A DNA stretch of 64,000 bases. Source: Chryseolinea serpens (GTDB lineage: Bacteria > Bacteroidota > Bacteroidia > Cytophagales > Cyclobacteriaceae). Where the stretch lies: the NCBI RefSeq assembly GCF_900129725.1, contig NZ_FQWQ01000001.1:930001-994000 (forward strand), given 5' to 3'. The notes beneath the pieces were generated by a model. It was given only the letters and a program-made list of their open reading frames with translations, was not told the origin of the DNA and did not search any database. A program made the translations under genes and the position numbers. Of this stretch, positions 26,379 to 34,978 are shown piece after piece (the first letter of the stretch is position 1; every line of letters begins with the position of its first letter).

Positions 26379-27359
26379 ATGGCACGCATCAAATACTACT
26401 ACGACACGGAAACGTGCAAATACGAGCGGGTGAAGACCCGCACCAGCGATGTTGTTTTAAATGCCTTGGGACTTCTCTCCCTCACCGTTGCCATGGCCGT
26501 AGGTCTGCTCATTCTCTACAGCAACTACTTCGAATCTCCCAAAGAACTCATCCTCCAGAACGAAGTGAAGGAGCTCGAATTCTATTACGACAAAATGACC
26601 AAGGAAGTAGAGTCGCTCAGCTCCATTCTCGAGAACGTGGAACACCGCGACGATAACATTTACCGCGTGGTGTTGGGCGCCGAGCCCATCGAAAAATCCA
26701 TCCGCCATGCCGGCGTTGGGGGTGTGGATCGTTATGCCGAGTTGAAGGAAAAAGACTTTTCACGCAAAGAGATCGTCCTCAGCCTGAACGAGAAAGTGGA
26801 CCAGCTCCGCCGCAAGATCTATATTGAATCCAAGTCACAAGACGAAGTGGTGTTGTTGGCCGAGAAGAAGGAAAAACTGTACGCCGCCATCCCCGCCATC
26901 CAGCCCATCTCGAACAAGCAACTCGTCGCGATCGCTTCCGGTTTCGGATGGCGTACGCACCCCATCTACAAAGTAAAGAAAATGCACACCGGTATCGACT
27001 TTGCCGCTTCGATCGGTACGCCCATTTATGCGACTGCCGATGGCACCGTGGCGGTGGCCGAAGTGAAATTTAGCGGCTATGGCAAGATGGTGGAAATCGA
27101 CCACGGCTTTGGCTACCGGACACGGTATGCGCACATGCACGATTTCAAAGTGCACCTGGGGCAAAGCGTAAAGCGTGGCGACCTCATCGGTTTTGTGGGT
27201 AACACGGGCCTCTCCACGGCGCCGCACTTGCACTACGAAGTTTTCATCAAAGGTGTCCAGGTGGATCCTGTTCACTATTTCTACAACGATCTTTCGGCCG
27301 CCGAATACGAAAAAGTGTTGGAGCTTTCTTCGATCGAAAACCAGTCGCTGGGCATGTAA
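26379..27359 (+). CDS. Membrane-anchored M23 peptidoglycan endopeptidase
   Basis: A 326-residue protein that cleaves peptide cross-links of peptidoglycan in the periplasm. The N-terminus is cytosolic and basic. One membrane helix (about 29-48, ALGLLSLTVAMAVGLLILYS) is followed by a coiled-coil region (about 52-170, LQNEVKELEFYYDKMTKEVE). The LytM/M23 domain follows, with all zinc/catalytic residues: His203/Asp207 (HTGIDFA), AHMH near 252-254, and His283-X-His285 (APHLHYEV). The coiled-coil plus intact LytM layout resembles cell-shape/division endopeptidases. It starts 15 nt after mog and ends at a strong terminator. Confidence 0.92.
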   Translation: MARIKYYYDTETCKYERVKTRTSDVVLNALGLLSLTVAMAVGLLILYSNYFESPKELILQNEVKELEFYYDKMTKEVESLSSILENVEHRDDNIYRVVLGAEPIEKSIRHAGVGGVDRYAELKEKDFSRKEIVLSLNEKVDQLRRKIYIESKSQDEVVLLAEKKEKLYAAIPAIQPISNKQLVAIASGFGWRTHPIYKVKKMHTGIDFAASIGTPIYATADGTVAVAEVKFSGYGKMVEIDHGFGYRTRYAHMHDFKVHLGQSVKRGDLIGFVGNTGLSTAPHLHYEVFIKGVQVDPVHYFYNDLSAAEYEKVLELSSIENQSLGM

Positions 27360-27381
27360 CCATATTTCTGTCGCCAGACAA

Positions 27382-27423
27382 AGAAAACCCGGCGTGTCGC
27401 ACATGCCGGGTTTTCTTTTTTTT
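27382..27423 (+). terminator. Strong intrinsic terminator
   Basis: AGAAAACCCGGC pairs with GCCGGGTTTTCT around a partly paired loop (GTGT/ACAT), followed by more than seven T. It ends the mog-M23 unit. Confidence 0.9.
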
Positions 27424-27456
27424 AGTCTACCTTCGTTGTATCGTAATTCTTGTCTC

Positions 27457-28407
27457 ATGTCCAGGCTGTTTACCCGATCGCTGACCCCCCTCTTTGTTTT
27501 CTTTTTTCTATCCAGCGCATGGTCGCAAGGCTGTAGCGATGCGGGCTTTTGCACCATGGGGGCCATGAAGCCCGATCAGCCCTACAGCAAAAAGATCGCG
27601 TTGAAGCTGCGTTCCATGGAGATCAGCTTCTACCGGGGCACCACCACGCTCACGCCGATCGTTTACGTGGCCACAGCCGATCTCAATTTCAGCCTCAACA
27701 CCAAGACCTCCTTCCAGGTGAAGCTTCCCTACCAGGCCGTGAAGGGCCGGCTGGCCACCACGCAGGGCATGGGCGACATCTCCCTTTGCCTGACGCGCAA
27801 CATCTTCTCTTCCGAAAAGTATGACATCAACTTTTCCGTTGGAGGCAAGCTTCCCACAAACAATTCCAACAAGCACGACGAAGAAGGCAATCCCTTGCCC
27901 ATGTACTACCAAACCAGTTTGGGCACCTACGACTTCATCACGGGCATTTCCCTCATCAGCCGGAAATGGCTCTTTGCCACCGGGGTCCAGATCCCGTTCA
28001 ACCGCAATGGCAACCAGTTCCTCTGGTCCAACTGGAACCCCGACAGTTCCCCCGATGAATTGGCCTACGTACATGAATATTCGCCGGCCAAGGAATTGCG
28101 CCGTGGCACCGACGTAATGCTCCGCATTGAGCGAAGCTTCCGGTTCTCAAGACTGAACTTCACGGTGGGCATGCTGCCCATCTACAGGATCTATCACGAC
28201 GAGTTCACCGACGCCACCGGCCAGCGCGTCCGCCCCGACGGCGGCATGGGATTGGCCTTGTCTGCCACCGGCACGGTGGGCTACAGTTTCAATGTGCGCT
28301 CGGGCATCAAGGCGTTGGTAGCCCATAAGATCGTTAACCGCGAATACCGGGGAGACGGTCTCACGCGTGAGCTTGTGACTACGTTCGGCTACTACTATCG
28401 CTTCTGA
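27457..28407 (+). CDS. Outer-membrane beta-barrel protein next to CHAT protease
   Basis: A 316-residue protein starting at ATG 27457, where a signal peptide begins (MSRLFTRSLTPLFVFFFLSS, cut near AWSQ); longer in-frame starts run back into the terminator and the M23 gene. The mature part is strand-rich with a terminal aromatic (TFGYYYRF), e.g. VYVATADLNFSLNTKTSF and LFATGVQIPFNRNGNQF, as in phenol-channel-like barrels. The N-terminus has CSDAGFCTMG, a short Cys loop. It is followed after 5 nt by the TPR-CHAT gene, so the two are cotranscribed and probably function together at the envelope. Confidence 0.78.
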   Translation: MSRLFTRSLTPLFVFFFLSSAWSQGCSDAGFCTMGAMKPDQPYSKKIALKLRSMEISFYRGTTTLTPIVYVATADLNFSLNTKTSFQVKLPYQAVKGRLATTQGMGDISLCLTRNIFSSEKYDINFSVGGKLPTNNSNKHDEEGNPLPMYYQTSLGTYDFITGISLISRKWLFATGVQIPFNRNGNQFLWSNWNPDSSPDELAYVHEYSPAKELRRGTDVMLRIERSFRFSRLNFTVGMLPIYRIYHDEFTDATGQRVRPDGGMGLALSATGTVGYSFNVRSGIKALVAHKIVNREYRGDGLTRELVTTFGYYYRF

Positions 28408-28412
28408 TCGCC

Positions 28413-31094
28413 ATGAGAAAATATCTATTGTTGCTTGTCTTTCTGGGCACCGGGTCGCTTGCCGTGGCTCAGAAACTAAAAACCATCGATTCGCTTTTCT
28501 TTGATTCGCGCTATGACCAGGCGCTGCCGGTGATCGAAGCCAATTTAAAAGTCGCGCGCACGGCAGAGGAACGCTCCATCCTGGAAAACAAGAAGGCGGA
28601 GGCGCTGATCCGTGGCGGAAAATTCGCGGAAGCAGAAAAACAATTGAAGTTCCTGGCCGCGCAACCCGCGTCGGCCTATCAGCAGGCCATTACACAAACG
28701 AACTACGGTTTATTGTACCTGTACCAGGGCCGAAACGATCTCTCGCTAGAGGCCCTTCAAAATGCGTTACAGGACTTTGAGAAAGATCACAAAGAAAACA
28801 GTCTCGACGCTGCCCTCGCTTTATCGCATTTGGGCAACCTGTATCGCACCACCGGCAAATACACCCAGGCCGAAGAACACCTGGCCCGCGCGTTGGCCAT
28901 CCGCCAAAGTTACCTGCGCGAAGACAACGAGTGGATCGCTGCCTCTTACAATGACCTCGGGTTGATCTACAGCATTACCGATCCCGACAAAGCCTTAACC
29001 TATTACGAAAAGGCATTGACCATTTACCAGAAGCTGCACGGCAAGGACCATCCCAAGATCGCCCTCACCAACACGAACACGGGTTTCGTCTACCGGCAGA
29101 TGGAATTGTATGGCGACGCCGTGAACAACCTGGAGTCGGCACTGAAGACCTGGGAGAAGATCTATCCCCAACCCCACCCCACCAAAGCGTTTGTGCTGTT
29201 CAGCCTCGGCGAAACCTATTTGAAGATGGGCGACCGCAAAGCGGCACAAGGTTACTACGATCGCGCGCTGGCCATGTACGAGAGCAGCTATGGCAAGAAA
29301 CACCCCGAACGCGCCTCCGTACTCAACGCCATGGGTAGTCTGAAACTGACCGATGGCAAGTTCGACGAAGCGCTCGCCGACTACCAGCAGGCCATGCAGG
29401 CGAACGTGCGCGGCTTCGAAAACAACGACCTCAACCAAAACCCGCCGCTGAAAGATTTCTACAACGGCAACACGCTGCTGTATTCCCTCATCGACAAAGC
29501 CCAGGCCCTGGAAGCACGCTACTATGGAAAGACACTAAAGCTTGCCGAGATGGAGCTGGCCGTAAAAACCCTCCAGCGGGCCGACTCCCTCATCGACCGT
29601 CTGCGGCAACAGATCGCCAACGAGAACGACAAGATCGCCCTGGGGGCCGTGGCAAATGATATCTATGCCGCCGGGGTTCGCATTGCCCAGGAGACCAGCG
29701 TGATCGCCCTGCACAAAAAGAAATGGCAGGCCCTGTCGTTCTATTTTGCAGAGAAGAGCAAGTCGGCCGTGTTGCTGGAGGCCATCTCGGATGTGAACGC
29801 CAAGTCATTTGCTGGCATCCCGGAAGCGCTGCTGGAGGAAGAGAAAAGCCTGAAGTCGGCGATCGCCCTCACGGCCCAGCAATTGGCTCAGAAGCCGACC
29901 GAATCGGAAGAGCGTTACCTGCGCGAAACGGCGTTCAATCTGAACCGAAGCTACGAGGCATTCACGAAGCAGCTCGAGACAAAATTCCCGGAGTATTACA
30001 ACTTGAAATTCAACACCGCGTCGCCCTCCATCACCGAGTTGCAATCGCGTATGGACGCCCACACGGCCATCCTCAGCTATTTTACGGACGACAAGAATCA
30101 TCACCTCTACATTTTCCTGGTCACCCAAAAGCACTTCAGCATTGTGGATCATGCGGTGCCCAAAGAATTTGACAAGTACATTACCGGGCTGCGCAACAGT
30201 TTATTCTTTAACGAGATCGAAACCTACAAGACCGCAGCACATGCGTTGTCCTCCCTGCTCATTCCGCCGCACATTCCCTCCAGCATCACCGACCTCGTTG
30301 TGCTTCCCACGGGCCGGCTAGGCATCATTCCCTTCGAAACCTTGGTGACCACGAAAATTAAAACGACCGATACGTATGCCACGCTCCCCTACCTGTTAAA
30401 GCGCTACGCGGTGCGGTATGAATTTTCGGCTTCGCTGATCTTACAGAAAGCGGCGATGAAGCCACCGACGGAAGCTTCCATCTTTTTATGCGCGCCGGTC
30501 ACCTTCAATCCGCAGGATCACCTGGCCGAACTTCCCGGAACGGAGTCGGAAGTGAATGCGATCTCAAAATTATTTGGCGCACGCAACTTCAGAAGCGCCG
30601 TCTGCACACGCGACCAGGCCGATGAAAAAGTAGCCAAGTCCGACGCCCTGAAAAGTTACAGCTACCTGCATTTCGCAACCCACGGGATAGTGGACGAAAA
30701 CAACCCGGAACTTTCGCGCATCTTCCTGCGCTCGGCCACTGGCACCGAGGATGGCAATTTGTTTACGGGAGAAATCTACAACCTGCAATTGAACGCCAAC
30801 CTGGTGACGCTCTCGGCTTGCCAGACCGGGCTTGGAAAAATTTCAAAAGGTGAAGGCGTGATCGGATTATCGAGGGCACTCGTGTATGCGGGTGCAAAAA
30901 ATATCATGGTCTCGTTTTGGAGCGTGGCCGATGAATCGACGGCCGAACTGATGCAGGATTTCTACAAGACCTTGCTGGAACATCCGGGCACAAACTTCAG
31001 CCAAAACCTGCAACAGGCGAAGTTGGATTTGCTGAAAACAGGCAAATTTGAGTCCCCGTATTATTGGGCTCCTTTTATCTTGATCGGGTATTGA
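28413..31094 (+). CDS. Exported TPR-CHAT (caspase-like) protease
   Basis: An 893-residue protein with a signal peptide (MRKYLLLLVFLGTGSLAVAQ). Residues about 30-400 contain tetratricopeptide repeats, with kinesin-light-chain-type units such as YEKALTIYQKLHGKDHPKIA. A helical linker follows (400-600). Residues about 640-893 form a CHAT domain, a clan CD caspase-like peptidase: catalytic His757 in HFATHG and Cys803 in LSACQTG, with GEGVIGLSRALVYAGA and SPYYWAPFILIG closing the fold. Most described TPR-CHAT proteins are cytosolic (HetF, Craspase); this one carries an export signal and sits 5 nt after a barrel gene. Both catalytic residues are present, so it may be active. Substrate unknown. Confidence 0.9.
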   Translation: MRKYLLLLVFLGTGSLAVAQKLKTIDSLFFDSRYDQALPVIEANLKVARTAEERSILENKKAEALIRGGKFAEAEKQLKFLAAQPASAYQQAITQTNYGLLYLYQGRNDLSLEALQNALQDFEKDHKENSLDAALALSHLGNLYRTTGKYTQAEEHLARALAIRQSYLREDNEWIAASYNDLGLIYSITDPDKALTYYEKALTIYQKLHGKDHPKIALTNTNTGFVYRQMELYGDAVNNLESALKTWEKIYPQPHPTKAFVLFSLGETYLKMGDRKAAQGYYDRALAMYESSYGKKHPERASVLNAMGSLKLTDGKFDEALADYQQAMQANVRGFENNDLNQNPPLKDFYNGNTLLYSLIDKAQALEARYYGKTLKLAEMELAVKTLQRADSLIDRLRQQIANENDKIALGAVANDIYAAGVRIAQETSVIALHKKKWQALSFYFAEKSKSAVLLEAISDVNAKSFAGIPEALLEEEKSLKSAIALTAQQLAQKPTESEERYLRETAFNLNRSYEAFTKQLETKFPEYYNLKFNTASPSITELQSRMDAHTAILSYFTDDKNHHLYIFLVTQKHFSIVDHAVPKEFDKYITGLRNSLFFNEIETYKTAAHALSSLLIPPHIPSSITDLVVLPTGRLGIIPFETLVTTKIKTTDTYATLPYLLKRYAVRYEFSASLILQKAAMKPPTEASIFLCAPVTFNPQDHLAELPGTESEVNAISKLFGARNFRSAVCTRDQADEKVAKSDALKSYSYLHFATHGIVDENNPELSRIFLRSATGTEDGNLFTGEIYNLQLNANLVTLSACQTGLGKISKGEGVIGLSRALVYAGAKNIMVSFWSVADESTAELMQDFYKTLLEHPGTNFSQNLQQAKLDLLKTGKFESPYYWAPFILIGY

Positions 31095-31119
31095 TTTTGG
31101 GGATTTTTTATTCTGCCCG

Positions 31120-31153
31120 TACAGTAGTTTGTGCGGTTAACACAACTACTGTA
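31120..31153. repeat. Imperfect palindrome after the CHAT gene
   Basis: TACAGTAGTT (31120-31129) pairs with AACTACTGTA (31144-31153), with inner GTG/CAC continuing the stem past a one-base bulge. There is no T-run on either side, so it is either a protein-binding site or a transcript-end stabilising hairpin. Confidence 0.5.
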
Positions 31154-31316
31154 TGGTGCAGATAAAACACATGTGAACGCTATGGCAAAAAGCTTTTTCA
31201 CTGTGTGGAGAGAACTTTAAAGTAAGGGCATAAGTTCGACTTTTCCTAAAGAATTTCTGAAACTTTGTGAACCCTGAAAAAATGGCTTTTTTGCGGGGCC
31301 AAATTTGAAGGACCAT

Positions 31317-31350
31317 GACATTTCTTCATTTCGGAAATGCGTCTTTTTTT
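31317..31350 (+). terminator. Terminator-like hairpin before pcm
   Basis: GAC-ATTTC pairs with GAAAT-GC-GTC around a 9-nt loop, followed by TTTTTTT. It lies 223 nt after the CHAT stop and could end that operon's transcript. Confidence 0.45.
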
Positions 31351-31425
31351 AGTTAATTTATTGATTTACAGTGGTTTGAATTGTTATCCACAATCCATCC
31401 ACAATCTGATTTTTTTTGAGAAAGT

Positions 31426-32079
31426 ATGTACGAAGACAATTACAGGCAGCGGGGATTGCGTCAAAAACTGGTGAAAAAACTGGCCGAAAAAGGCATCAAA
31501 GATGAGGCGGTTTTGGCGGCCATAAACCGGGTTCCGAGACACGTTTTTTTTGAGAATGCACTGCTCGATCACGCCTACCAGGACAAGGCTTTTCCGATCG
31601 GTGAAGGCCAGACCATTTCACAACCCTACACCGTCGCCTTTCAAACCGAAAAGCTCGACATCAAGCCCGGCGACAAGGTGCTGGAGATCGGCACAGGGTC
31701 GGGTTACCAGGCTTGCGTTTTGCTGGAATTGAAAGCCAAAGTATACACCATCGAATACAACCGGAAGCTCTACGACACCGTCCGCGAGATGCTCCCCTCG
31801 CTCGGCTACAAACCTTATTTCTTTTATGGCGATGGTTCAAAAGGCCTTCCTCAAAAAGCACCGTTCAACAAGATCATCGTGACCGCTGGCGCACCCGTTG
31901 TGCCCACCGCCCTGACCGAACAACTCGCCGAAGACGGCATCCTGGTCATTCCCGTAGGGGATCGCGAAAAGCAAGTGATGCTCCGCATTCAGAAAAAAAA
32001 TGGCAAGCTGATCAAAGAAGAGTACGCCAATTTTGCATTCGTTCCACTGCTCGGTGAGCAGGGATGGAAAGAGAAATGA
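31426..32079 (+). CDS. pcm: Protein-L-isoaspartate O-methyltransferase
   Basis: Methylates isoaspartyl residues using S-adenosylmethionine so that damaged proteins can be repaired. The protein has 217 residues, typical length. RVPRHVFFEN and AYQDKAFPIGEGQTISQPYT are the family's N-terminal signature, VLEIGTGSGYQACVLLEL the SAM-binding motif I, and NKIIVTAGAPVVPTAL the downstream motif. It is normally cytosolic and no signal peptide is present. ATG at 31426 follows GAGAAAGT. It stands alone, and a large inverted repeat lies downstream. Confidence 0.95.
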   Translation: MYEDNYRQRGLRQKLVKKLAEKGIKDEAVLAAINRVPRHVFFENALLDHAYQDKAFPIGEGQTISQPYTVAFQTEKLDIKPGDKVLEIGTGSGYQACVLLELKAKVYTIEYNRKLYDTVREMLPSLGYKPYFFYGDGSKGLPQKAPFNKIIVTAGAPVVPTALTEQLAEDGILVIPVGDREKQVMLRIQKKNGKLIKEEYANFAFVPLLGEQGWKEK

Positions 32080-32303
32080 AGATGTGTTAAGAAATAAGCA
32101 AGCGCGCGATAAATATGTGAGTACGGTGTCAGCGATGTAAAAAAGGCAGCACGGCTGGCTGATAGAGAATAATAAGTCGAGCCCTTGAAGAAGCGTAAGG
32201 AGTAGTTGAACGATGGAGTAAAAAGACAATCCGCTATCTGTTAAACCTACAGCAGGACGAACACAAAAGCGCTAACTTGTTTAGGACGGCGCAAATTTTA
32301 ATA

Positions 32304-32563
32304 ACGTCCCCAAGCCCGTAGGGCTTTCCCATCATAACCCCGGGTGCAACCCGGGGCAGCGAACAATTCCTAATTAACCCCAGCGGGGTTACCTTTTTAG
32401 GCTCCCCCCTTTCCTATACCAAAGCGCTTCAATAAAGGGATTGTTCATCGACGCCATGATGCGCACCCCAAAAGAGAACCCCTACGGGGTTGATTCACGT
32501 TTTGCGTCTACCCCTGGTTGCACCCGGGGTTATGATCGGGAAGCCCTACGGGCTTGGTGACGC
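32304..32563. repeat. Large inverted repeat (BIME/MITE-like) between convergent genes
   Basis: Left arm about 32304-32399, right arm about 32470-32563, spacer about 70 bp. Each arm is a chain of smaller palindromes in mirrored order: AAGCCCGTAGGGCTT, a shared ATCATAACCCC, CCCCGGGTGCAACCCGGGG (right arm has one change), then AACCCC(A/T)GCGGGGTT-like and T-rich sequence. Arms are about 85% alike by eye. It occupies most of the 560-base gap (32080-32640) between pcm and thrC, which converge, so it may also act as a two-way transcription stop. Confidence 0.75.
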
Positions 32564-32640
32564 ATTTGAGCGTGTCGCATTTGGACGCAGCGAATGGAAG
32601 GGACCTAGCTCAACTACTCCTTCAAAAAAAAATCCATTTG

Positions 32641-33945
32641 CTAAAACTTCGTTAAAAGAAAATCCTTGAACGCTGCAAACTCCTTCGTTGCCGGAATCGT
32701 CTTCTTTTTTCCTTGCATGAACTTTTGCAATGCCGGTGGGATCTCGATAGTTCGACCTAAAGTGTCCTCCACCACTTCCTTGAATTTTGCCGGGTGTGCT
32801 GTTTCCAGGAAAATGCCCGTCACATCTTCTTTGGTTTCCTGTACGTATTTCTTTAACCCCAGATAGCCGATCGCGCCGTGAGGGTCCATGATGTAACCCT
32901 GGCCCGCGAAGACTGCACGCATGGCCTGCTGTGTTTCTTCGTCGCTAAAAGCATAGCCGCGAATGTCTTTGGAAAGGGCTTCGAAGTTCTTTCCGAACAA
33001 CTCCAGCATCCGCACAAAGTTGCTGGGGTTGCCCACGTCCATGGCGTTGCTGATGGTTTGCTGCGACGGGCGGGGACGAAACGTTTGGGTCTTCAAATAT
33101 TCAGGGACCACGTCGTTGCTGTTGGTCGCGGCGATGAAGCGGTGTATCGGCAGGCCCATACGCTGCGCGAGCAATCCGCCGGTGATGTTGCCGAAGTTTC
33201 CGCTGGGGATGGAATAGACCACCGGTTTTTTCAACGCCTGCACCTTGGCAAAGGAATAGAAGTAATAGAACGACTGTGGGATCAGTCGCGCGATGTTGAT
33301 GGAGTTGGCCGAGGTGAGAAAGAATTTCTTTTTCAGATCGGCATCCAAAAACGCCTGCTTCACCAGATGTTGGCAATCGTCGAACGTGCCCTCTACTTCC
33401 AGGGCCGTGATGTTCTGTTCCAGGGTGGTGAACTGCTTTTCCTGGATCTCGCTCACTTTGCCAGACGGATATAAGACCACCACGCGCGTTCCCGGCACGC
33501 CCAGAAAGCCGTTGGCCACGGCACTACCCGTATCGCCTGAAGTTGCGGCCAGGATCACAATCTCCTGGTGTTGCTGTTTTGCAAAATAGCCCAGCAACTG
33601 GGACATAAACCGCGCGCCAAAGTCTTTGAAAGCTAGCGTGGGACCATGAAACAACTCCAGCGAATAAACCCCCTCCTCTACTTTCACCACGGGTGCATCA
33701 AACTGCAGCGTATGTTTTATGATGCGTTGCAATTCCTCTTTCGGAATATCGTCACCGATGATGGCTTGTGCCACGGTGAAGGCCATGTCTTCAAAGGAGA
33801 TTCCCGGAAGGGCATCAAAGAATGCTTTTGGCAACACGGGGATACGCTCGGGCATATACAGTCCGTTGTCGGGTGCAAGACCTTGTGTGACGGCCTGGCG
33901 GAGGTCTACTTTGAGGGAGGGGTTATTGGTGCTGTAAAATTTCAT
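32641..33945 (-). CDS. thrC: Threonine synthase
   Basis: Converts O-phosphohomoserine to threonine (PLP enzyme, last step of threonine synthesis). The protein has 434 residues. Y-S-T-N at the start (MKFYSTNNPSLKVDLRQAV) and the PLP-lysine motif FHGPTLAFKDFGARFM are typical, as are ILAATSGDTGSAVANGFLG (phosphate/substrate loop) and SIPSGNFGNITGGLLA. Third gene of the thrABC operon, 53 nt after thrB; the operon ends at the inverted repeat. Confidence 0.96.
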   Translation of the reverse strand: MKFYSTNNPSLKVDLRQAVTQGLAPDNGLYMPERIPVLPKAFFDALPGISFEDMAFTVAQAIIGDDIPKEELQRIIKHTLQFDAPVVKVEEGVYSLELFHGPTLAFKDFGARFMSQLLGYFAKQQHQEIVILAATSGDTGSAVANGFLGVPGTRVVVLYPSGKVSEIQEKQFTTLEQNITALEVEGTFDDCQHLVKQAFLDADLKKKFFLTSANSINIARLIPQSFYYFYSFAKVQALKKPVVYSIPSGNFGNITGGLLAQRMGLPIHRFIAATNSNDVVPEYLKTQTFRPRPSQQTISNAMDVGNPSNFVRMLELFGKNFEALSKDIRGYAFSDEETQQAMRAVFAGQGYIMDPHGAIGYLGLKKYVQETKEDVTGIFLETAHPAKFKEVVEDTLGRTIEIPPALQKFMQGKKKTIPATKEFAAFKDFLLTKF

Positions 33946-33998
33946 TCCTGTTTTTTAATGTTTACGAATGTCTCCATTCGAAGGGATACTATTCTTTT

Positions 33999-34928
33999 CT
34001 AGGCGACAACGCGGGCTCCCGCATCGTTGATCTTGGATACGAAGACGTCGCTCTTCAGTTTCATGGACTCGAATTGTTGTTGCAAGGCTTTGCCCACGCG
34101 TTCGGCGATGCTGTACTCTGTGCTCAGCGAAAAGATCGTCGGCCCGGAGCCGGAGATGCCGCAACCCAGCGCGCCGTTTCTCAACGACTCGGCCTTGATA
34201 TTCTCAAAGCCTGGGATGAGTGCTGCGCGAATCGGCTCGGCCACCACGTCGTGCAGGGAGCGCATGATCAGTCCATAGTCGGGTTTCATCAGGCCCACCA
34301 CCAGGCCGGCAATGTTGCCCCACTGCGTGATGGCATCCTTCATGGGAATGGAGGCTTTCAATACTCTTCGTGAATCTTCGGTCTTCAACTCCAGGTGGGG
34401 ATGTACCAGCGTGCAGTAGAGGTTGGGTGGTGTGGGGATCTTGGCCACGTCGAGGGGAGCATAGCCACGGATCAACACAAAGCCGCCTAGTAGTGAAGGC
34501 GCCACGTTGTCGGCGTGGGCCGAGCCACAGGCGATGCGTTCGGCTTCCATGGCAAAGGGCAACAGTTGCTCTCGCGAAAGCGGGTTGTCATACAGGTGGT
34601 TGATGGCCACCAACGCTGCCGCGGAACTCGCCGCGCTGGAGCCCATGCCGCTGCCCAGGGGCAACTTCTTGTGCAACACGATCTCCGCGCCTTGTTCGCT
34701 GCCAATCGACTCCAGGAAGGCTTCCACAGCCACTCCCGCCGTGTTGCTGCTGGCGTGCAGGGGAAGTCTTCCCCCATCGCCGGTGATCTGTTTAATGACC
34801 ACTCCCGGTGTTGACGTGAGCGTGATGATCACTTCATCGGCGGGCGCTTCAACGGCAAAACCGAAAATGTCGAACCCGCACGATACGTTGGCCACGGTGG
34901 CGGGGGCTAATGCTTTTATGGATTTCAT
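33999..34928 (-). CDS. thrB: Homoserine kinase
   Basis: Phosphorylates homoserine to O-phosphohomoserine with ATP. A GHMP kinase of 309 residues, the normal length. The P-loop-like ATP motif is PLGSGMGSSAASSAAALVA (about 91-109), preceded by the KALAPATVANVSCGFDIFGF N-terminal segment and followed by the C-terminal GHMP domain with GCGISGSGPTIFSL. Middle gene of the thr operon, 50 nt after thrA. Confidence 0.96.
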   Translation of the reverse strand: MKSIKALAPATVANVSCGFDIFGFAVEAPADEVIITLTSTPGVVIKQITGDGGRLPLHASSNTAGVAVEAFLESIGSEQGAEIVLHKKLPLGSGMGSSAASSAAALVAINHLYDNPLSREQLLPFAMEAERIACGSAHADNVAPSLLGGFVLIRGYAPLDVAKIPTPPNLYCTLVHPHLELKTEDSRRVLKASIPMKDAITQWGNIAGLVVGLMKPDYGLIMRSLHDVVAEPIRAALIPGFENIKAESLRNGALGCGISGSGPTIFSLSTEYSIAERVGKALQQQFESMKLKSDVFVSKINDAGARVVA

Positions 34929-34978
34929 GGGTTGATCGATGGGGTCTTAAAGTTTGTATCTGGTTTGTATGGCGATCG

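Larger units (their letters stand above)
31095..31425. other. Intergenic region with hairpins and a DnaA-box match
   Basis: 330 bases between the CHAT gene and pcm: an inverted repeat at 31120-31153, a terminator-like hairpin at 31317-31350, and one perfect DnaA-box consensus TTATCCACA (31384-31392) followed by a partial one. No coding frame of note. A single box is not an origin. Confidence 0.5.

Noticed and set aside
31095-31425. Possible replication origin
   Set aside because: One perfect and one partial DnaA box, no box cluster, and no dnaA, dnaN or gidA neighbours.
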